Of a stretch of 64,000 nt of DNA, positions 57,641 through 64,000 are shown one piece after another; within the stretch, counting starts at the first letter, position 1, and each line of letters starts with the position of its first letter. A program made the translations under genes and the position numbers. The notes beneath the pieces are model-generated. The model searched no databases. It was not told where the DNA came from and saw nothing but the letters and a program-made list of their open reading frames with translations. The DNA lies in contig NC_060891.1 of NCBI RefSeq assembly GCF_014805685.1, positions 3,263,001 to 3,327,000 of the forward strand, given 5' to 3'. Source of the stretch: Silurus meridionalis. Lineage: Eukaryota > Chordata > Actinopteri > Siluriformes > Siluridae.

Positions 57641-59654
57641 TTCATTCTACTGTTTATTTACACGCCATGTTTATTTAGTGTTGATTCAATGGGCTGTCAT
57701 TTTGTCATAAAATGAAGGGGAAATCATGGACAACAAGCTGTTTACTAAAGACACAGGCACATAGACTACAAAGAAAGCACTTCGTAATGGTCAACACCTC
57801 ACACCAGAATAGAATGAGATCTTGCAAGGTATGATATCTTGACACACCTTTGTTTATAGAAGGCTTTTAAATGAACCTTTCAATCTTTCACAGTTGCCTC
57901 ATTAAGATCAGCCGGTCTGTTTGCTCAGCAGCTCTCTTTTTTGTTGCGCGATTGCCTCAATGTTTTGGTTCTTCAGCATTCAACCAAACAGTCATTACTG
58001 ATTTTAACAACTACATGCACGGTTAGTGCACGAGTTAGTACACAGTTAGAGCGTCACCATACGGTTCACGGCTATCATTTTACCCATGATGCATGACTAA
58101 ATGTAATGAGGGGTACATTAGGGGTTACACATCCTCTGCTCATGAATACCACCCCTGAGACAGTCTTCACTTCCGGATACATTTCTAGATATGACCCTGT
58201 AATTTCCCCAACAATCAGTTTGAGAGGGGACCGTGCACCCTTCCATTCATAAAACTCAAACCAGCTCTTAGTGGTGAAGTGAGTTTATTGAAAGCTTAAA
58301 TTTGTTTCCCAATCTAGATGAGATATCTTTAGCACAAACTCGCTGCGCCTGCTGCGTCTTGCATTAACCAGAAATTACAACTTGTACTCTTTTTGGGTGT
58401 GGGAGATTGTGCTTACCGGCAAGCAAAAAACAGAAATATCTATGCATGGGTCCTGAAATACAAAATTAGCATGACTGATCTGGTTTTCCATCCAGCGCTT
58501 AAATCACACACTAGTCAGGAAAGAAATATACAATTTATATATAGGTATAGAACTAACAGGAATTGTCAGGAGCCTTGTCCCGGTAGTCCCAACAATAAAT
58601 TAGTTGTTACTGAAGCAGAAGTTTGAGATAACCATGTAGATTGTCAGGAAACCGTTCGGTTGTTGGAGCACATTTGACTCAAGGTTTATGCTAATCCATC
58701 CAGGATTTATGAGGAAAAAAAAGAAAAAAATACATTGACTCTAGTGGTAATTGGTATTTTCAAATGAATGAGTGCCTTCAATATGTAGGTGGCAGCTTCT
58801 TAGCGTTTGGACTTTGTGGCTGTCCCTGTCAGGTCTCAGTTCTTAGATGTTAGGGTCATCCTTGACACAGTTTTTGTTAATATTTTGCTACATTGCTACA
58901 AAAATATAGATTAACTAGCAGGATAGATCTAGCATCACTGTAGCTAAATTACTCTTAGTTAACCCTAGCATATACTGTAGATTTTCTGGATTATAACTTT
59001 GACAAAGCTTTAATTGTAACTTTGATAATTATGTTATTAAAGGACAGCACGTTAGCTCCAAATAGTCTTCAATTTAAAGTTATTTTGCGGATGATTAAAT
59101 TCAATTATTACTGTATTATCAAACAGATTTTGTGCACAACGTAGCAGTACAAGGTTCTTGAATTGGATTAAATCCTTGGATTCTTGGACATGCTAATTGT
59201 TTTTTTTTACTTTGTATTTGCATAAAGCTTCTAACATTTTGGTACACAGCACTTGATATGCATCGATATTTCAAATGGTAAATAATTCAGTTATTAAAAA
59301 TGATACACAATGATACACACAGCACAAAATAAATGATTTCTGCATGATGTCCAACATCAGACCATATATGTTTTCATAGTTCCAGGCTCTTTAAAAGGAT
59401 TTCTTTGAGTTGGTTAAAAGTTCATAGCTTTCAAAATGCATTAACCTGAAACCCTTTGATAGAAAGCATTGTTAGAAATTCAGATATTAACAACTCTGCT
59501 TGGTGTTACCACAAATGGCAGTTATGGGCTCAGAAGTCTAGAACCTTCAAGTATTTAACTGAAGAGCTGTTTTAGGATTTTAAATAGAACATTGATGGGA
59601 TCCCTTAAGTAGACAACTTAAATGTAAACTAAAAAAAAAATGATTTCGCACAAT
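57641..59654. other. Non-coding stretch
   Basis: Low-repeat segments near 57880-58050; no gene, RNA or strong repeat recognised. Confidence 0.4.
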
Positions 59655-59805
59655 GTAGTTTGACTTTGAAATGGACTGAAGTTAAAGTAAAAGTCTCCCT
59701 AAATATAAAAAATATAAAATATTTCAGAAAAGTACAGATACACAAAAAAGCTGCTTAAGTACAGTAACAAATTACATTTACTTCGTTACTGTTAGCCACC
59801 GGTTA
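59655..59805. repeat. ACTCAAGTAC-type dispersed repeat
   Basis: GCTTAAGTACAGTAACAAAT and AAAGTACAGATAC words; relates to 14345-14525. Confidence 0.4.
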
Positions 59806-59859
59806 ATAGCAAGTGCGTTGTGAAACTTTTGACCCATAATATGTTTGATGGTACCATGA

Positions 59860-60109
59860 ATGACCTTAATGTGGCCACTAATATTAAACCTTACAACCAT
59901 TTAATGGTATTCTGGCTGTCTTTTTGGAAAGGCCTTCCAGTTAGGGAAAAAACATGTTGTGGCTTCTACGCAAAGCCTTTATGGGTTCCCTTGGATAGGC
60001 AAGATGAATACATTTGGTGTTCCCACAACCAACCATTAAGTGCCAATGAAATTGCAACCATTTGCTGTTTTGGTTGTCTTACAAACCAAAAGTGGCCAGA
60101 TTAAGGTTT
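59860..60109. mobile_element. Foldback MITE, ~250 bp
   Basis: The left end ACCTTAATGTGGCCACT and the right end, inverted, ACCTTAATCTGGCCACT differ at one base. Pairing continues loosely toward ACAACC on both sides. The 94-codon ORF inside is not a gene. Confidence 0.7.
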
Positions 60110-61119
60110 AATTCATGTAATGTTGACATTGATGATGAGGTACATTGAGATTATGGACCAAACCTTTGAAATCTTGAATATGCTGGGTTGTGTTTGGGCA
60201 TTGCGTTGATCTTGGGTTCCACACTTTTAGTAAAAAAAATTTTAACCACTTTTAACAAATTTTAAGACACACACAAACACACACAATATTACCGGTGATG
60301 TTTATGTGTACAAATTTACCTGTTGGCCTGGAGGAACTCTACTTCACAGGGAAGTGTTTTTTCAGACAGAAGACCAGAAAATCCTTAAATGATTTTTCGG
60401 TTCACGGGCACCGAATCAGTGGTCGCAATACCAAGTTAATTGCGAACCAGCATATTTTCGCTTTCTCTGGAATTTGTAACTTAAACCAAAAAAAGCTCCC
60501 GAAAGCAACCAAGCGTCTCCAATGATTCTGAAGCATTTTTAATTCGAGCCAAAAGTGTCCCAACTGCAAATTTTGGTCTATAACTTGCTGGAAATACGCG
60601 CTCATCAAGGTTGAGTTCGGCTACCACCATTCCAATGCGGTAATAAACCAGAACTCGTTGGATTTGTTGTCTGGGTTCTTTATCACTGTCAACTCATACC
60701 AATATTCCATCCTGTGCCATATTCCAAACTTTTCTCGTTTTATCCCTGATGTGTGTTTTTTTCTAAATAAATCAACATATACAGTTTTACTTCATCTTAA
60801 TGTCTGGTTCCTATTTACGGCCCTGATGTGATAGCTTTAGATAGTATGCAGTAAAATCTATCTGCACATCTATGCTGACAATTACTGTGACCTCTAATGG
60901 TTATTATAAAAGAGGATGGCGGCCACAACAAAGAGCTCGGGAGCAGTAATGACTTCAGCACATCCACATACACCACTCCTAACTACACAGTTAGCTTGTT
61001 TTATGCAATGGCAAAGCGTTCACAGCTTTGATTTTTTTTTTTTTTTGTTGTTCACATTTTGCATGCCATTTTAAAAAAAATTAAAAAGTAGCATAGCGTG
61101 CCTAATACCAGTTATATTT
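60110..61119. other. Non-coding stretch
   Basis: Nothing recognised apart from short A/T runs (61030-61085). Confidence 0.4.
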
Positions 61120-61256
61120 ATGGCAGATATTTTTAATCCAGAGCAACTCACAAGTGTATTAATTATACAGCCGAGTGGTTGATCGTGAAGAGCTTTGCTC
61201 AAGGGGCCAGCAGTTGTGCGGAGATTTGACCCCTAAGCACTGAGCTGCAACTTCCA
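61120..61256 (-). mobile_element. Degenerate V-SINE-like relic, reverse orientation
   Basis: GGCAGATATTTTTAATCCAG is the reversed tail and AGCTTTGCTCAAGGGGCC the central word; AGCACTGAGCTGCAAC is the head. Confidence 0.6.
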
Positions 61257-62283
61257 TTTTTAATTAAAAGAAATGCTTGATAAAAAGATGCTCCACATTT
61301 TCCATCTGCAGAGAAAGAGAGAAGTACGTTTTAGCTCACTGAAAAACAAGCTGTTTAGGGTTTTTTGTTGTTGTTGTTTAGTTTTTTTTTTTTATTTCAC
61401 AGCTTTTATCCTGAAAAAAAGAAAAGAGGGCCCAGGCTCCACCCGGTCCTGCTCTATCATTAAACTAAATGTTAGTAGCATTTTGAGTCTTGAGCCTCCG
61501 TTGTGGGTTGTAAACACAAAGATAGTTAAAAAAGAAGCAGGTTTGCAGGCAGAGATGATCCAAGCGTTGCATAATAGACAATGCACACGTGAGATGAAAA
61601 AAAATAAGGAAAACGAAAAATCTCATATGGCAGAAATCAGGCACTGACACCCAAGTTGTAATCATGCACTCGATGCAGCTGCTATTCCAAGCTTTTAAGC
61701 AATTTGATTCCCCGCTGTCTCCTGTCTCCTCATTATCAAGCAGCGTTACGGTGTGCGAGAGAAATGTCCGCGAGCTCGTTGCACGGGCTGAACGTGCTCG
61801 AACAATACTTACGAGTCTATTTATATTACATAACTACACAGTGTGTTGAGACGGCGCTTTGGAAAATTACACTTGATTGAGTCTAATTCTAAAAATTGTG
61901 GATGCTGAAATGTGTCTAGGGGTGGTTAATAATACCCCTGTGGTACAGAAATTCTCCATCATCTGAAGAACAGGGAACTTCCACACACCCTGTGGAAGAT
62001 TTCTTTTCCCTCCACTTTATCATCCAGGACACGAAAAAAAGTCACTCAGATGAAGAAGGCGAAGTTTGTATCTCTTATGTGTGACAAGATTTACACTCTA
62101 CATGCCTCAATCATTTTACTTGTTACTGATGTGTGTGTTCTACATAAAGGTTAAAAAGACATTAAAGGCACTCCAGAGATCATGCATCAGTTTGAAATGT
62201 AATAAAATATGACTGATTTATGGAGTTAAGCAGCCTGCAAAAGAAAAAGAAAATGCTGAGAGCGCCTGCTCACGCCTCCTAAC
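61257..62283. other. Non-coding stretch upstream of col10a1, part 1
   Basis: T runs near 61380-61400, and a low-repeat patch at 61665-61860. The ORF at 61273-61647 has no domain signal. Confidence 0.4.
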
Positions 62284-62302
62284 GTGCGCCCCCTGGTGGA
62301 CA
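62284..62302 (-). promoter_or_regulatory. CTCF-like binding motif
   Basis: GCGCCCCCTGGTGG, the reverse complement of the classical CTCF core CCACCAGGGGGCGC, so the motif reads on the - strand. It is 1.04 kb upstream of the col10a1-like TATA box. Confidence 0.5.
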
Positions 62303-63320
62303 TCTGTAATACAACTTCTTTACACGGCCCTCAAAGGCAGATGTATGTTCCAGACAATCTGTTTATATCTTTTACTAGCTGCTTCTAGGGAGAAGCACTT
62401 TCAAAAAATACACAAGTACTACACTATAAACTACTAAAGCCAAAAATAGTCGGTTTAATAAAGGCCTCACTATGCCTCATACACACAAACCCAGAGCAAA
62501 AGTGTCGTCCAAGACGGGACGAAAAGAAAGCGACGTGTGTTGACCGACGGTCAGCGGGTTTATTAGGTTTAATCGCGATTGTCGCAAAAATGAAAAGTCA
62601 GACGCAGCTTCTTGCTCCAGCTCGAAACCTGCGTGTTTTTGTTTGGCTTCTTGTGGGGTGGGGGGGAATTGAAGTGGGCCAGACGGTCAATACAGGGGAA
62701 AAGTTTATTTAGAGGACAGGGATGAAATTGGAAATGTTTGGATAATGTATGGGTTGTCAACACCTTTTTAAAAAAACTAAACAAAACGAACACTTTAGAT
62801 GTAATTCGCAAAAATACGTTTCCAAAAATATTCAATATAAATGTGTTGAGAAAAGCATTTATGTCTAAAGCATGGAACATGAAAGTATCATTTTAGATCT
62901 ATCATTTATCATTTCTGCAAATTGTGCAGTAAAATGCTTTATCTTTCGTTTCATACATTCAAGCTTTCTTTATAAGTGATTGTCTTTTATCATGATATTT
63001 CATTTATCTCAATCTTACTCTTCTTCGTTCACAAAAGACTTAGGACATTAAAAAAACAAATGTTTAATATATATATATATATTATATAATATAAAATAAC
63101 ACATAACACATAAAATACAGACTTTATATATAAACTTTATGCACACATTTTGCTCAGCAGTCTTTTAGTAATAAGTGGAAACTAATCATGGGTCTCGAAA
63201 GCAAACAGGCATCATGAAGTGCCATGCCGAGATTGGGCAGATCGGTGTCTTAATTACAGTGGAGCCTGAGAGGAGGAGGGACTCGTGCGGTGGGTGCTTT
63301 TTAATGAGACATGGGCCACA
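62303..63320. other. Non-coding stretch upstream of col10a1, part 2
   Basis: Includes an AT dinucleotide run at 63068-63090. No exon recognised; regulatory content unknown. Confidence 0.4.
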
Positions 63321-63325
63321 TACTG

Positions 63326-63449
63326 TATAAAAACCCTGGTCACTGAGCAGGAGAGCAGCAGATGCTCTAAGGTGCTTGTCTTAAGAGGATATACAGCAGT
63401 AGGAGCTGCAGTGGTGCTAACTTTATTTATTTGGAACCCAAGTATGCCA
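63326..63449 (+). promoter_or_regulatory. TATA box and probable 5' noncoding exon of the col10a1-like gene
   Basis: TATAAAAA at 63326-63333 predicts a start near 63355. A GTATGT donor at 63450 would end a 5' exon of roughly 95 nt; GTGCTT at 63372 is a weaker choice. The intron to the coding exon would be about 0.26 kb. Confidence 0.5.
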
Positions 63450-63728
63450 GTATGTATCTCTATCTATCTCTCTTTCTCTCTTTTTGTGTAACTGAGCCAG
63501 ACTTTAAGAAACTTAGCTTTTCAAAGTATATTGGTTTATGCTTTAAATGTTGTCCGAAAACATTTTTGAGGAAAAATTGTGCTAAAAACTTTAAACATTA
63601 AATTTTTTCAGTTTTTTGGTTATATTACTCATCATAGTCTTCTTGGTTTTGAAACATTGTCATCGTAATCTATGATCCTCATCTAACTCGACTCTCTACC
63701 CATCACCACACAGATTTAACCTCAGAAA

Positions 63729-63843
63729 ATGGACCTACGAGTAGCAAGCTTTCTCCTTCTCCTGGTGGCCCTGGTTGCCGGCCATGGCGAGAGATACATG
63801 GTGAAGAAAGTGGTGAAGGCCCCTTATGCCGTGAAAAGTCATG
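63729..63843 (+). CDS. col10a1: Secreted protein, first coding exon; probable collagen X alpha-1 (partial)
   Basis: The exon runs 63714-63843 (acceptor CATCACCACACAG) with 15 nt of 5' UTR and 115 coding nt, then a GTAAGT donor, phase 1. It encodes a signal peptide (hydrophobic FLLLLVALVAG, residues 8-18) followed by GERYMVKKVVKAPYAVKSHG. Human COL10A1 similarly begins its NC2 region with ERYQM... and PYTIKSKG after the signal peptide, and uses a short noncoding exon, a small signal-peptide exon and one large exon. COL10A1 forms the short-chain network collagen of hypertrophic cartilage and, in fish, osteoblast-lineage cells. It lies on human 6q like FUT9 and FHL5. No collagen repeat is inside the window, so the identification is provisional. 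Confidence 0.65.
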
Positions 63844-64000
63844 GTAAGTGATAGCTTCGATTTGTTTTACGTAGCAAACACATGCATTATACAGAGCACA
63901 AGGTATTTGCGAGTTCAAGTGGCGAGCGTCTTCCAGCGATTGGCTACAGCCACCCACTAATTTGACCAATGAATGCTGAGGGTTGTCTTGACTACTGTTC
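63844..64000 (+). other. Start of the intron after the col10a1-like signal exon
   Basis: Begins GTAAGT and runs to the window edge. The - strand ORF over this exon is a shadow. Confidence 0.6.

Noticed and set aside
59820..60104. 94-codon ORF
   Set aside because: Lies inside a foldback MITE and spans its inverted ends.
1..64000. CRISPR arrays, operons, phage or plasmid features
   Set aside because: Intron-exon structure and repeat content are those of a vertebrate nuclear genome; the tandem repeats seen are micro- and minisatellites.

Overview
The window is vertebrate nuclear DNA, almost certainly from a teleost fish. Coding exons are small and spread over kilobases with GT/AG borders. Introns and spacers are full of CA/TG microsatellites, tRNA-derived SINEs, L2- and RTE-like LINE ends, hAT-type miniature elements and at least 15 relics of one Tc1/mariner family. 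That repeat mix suggests an otophysan, perhaps a catfish, but this is a weak inference. Nothing bacterial, viral or CRISPR-like was seen.

Four genes are supported, all on the + strand. (1) fut9, a Golgi alpha-1,3-fucosyltransferase of 359 aa in one coding exon (3874-4953); a possible 5' noncoding exon ends at 1061. (2) An FHL-type LIM-only protein of 280 aa in five coding exons (21094-24720), best read as fhl5. (3) A divergent TGFBRAP1-like HOPS/CORVET tethering protein in eleven coding exons (27055-37566), about 834 aa if one splice-phase problem is solved by an alternative acceptor. (4) The signal-peptide exon of a secreted protein at the right edge (63729-63843), most likely col10a1, with a TATA box near 63326; the rest lies outside the window. 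A lone splice-bordered cysteine-rich exon on the - strand (42918-43067) is unassigned.

Layout: 0-21 kb is fut9 with its repeat-rich flanks and one low-repeat, homeodomain-site-rich block (16.6-17.4 kb) that looks like a conserved noncoding element. 21-38 kb holds fhl5 and the tgfbrap1-like gene head to tail. 38-63 kb is a gene-poor stretch of SINEs, Tc1 relics, tetranucleotide arrays and a young local duplication (40.9-41.3 kb, sharing 197 bp with 45.8-46.0 kb). The last 2 kb holds a CTCF-like site and the col10a1 promoter and first coding exon. FUT9, FHL5 and COL10A1 lie on human 6q, so the window fits a teleost counterpart of that arm. A TGFBRAP1 relative next to an FHL gene echoes human FHL2-TGFBRAP1 on 2q12 and suggests a retained ohnologue pair. 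The genes do not form a pathway; their linkage looks like ancient synteny.
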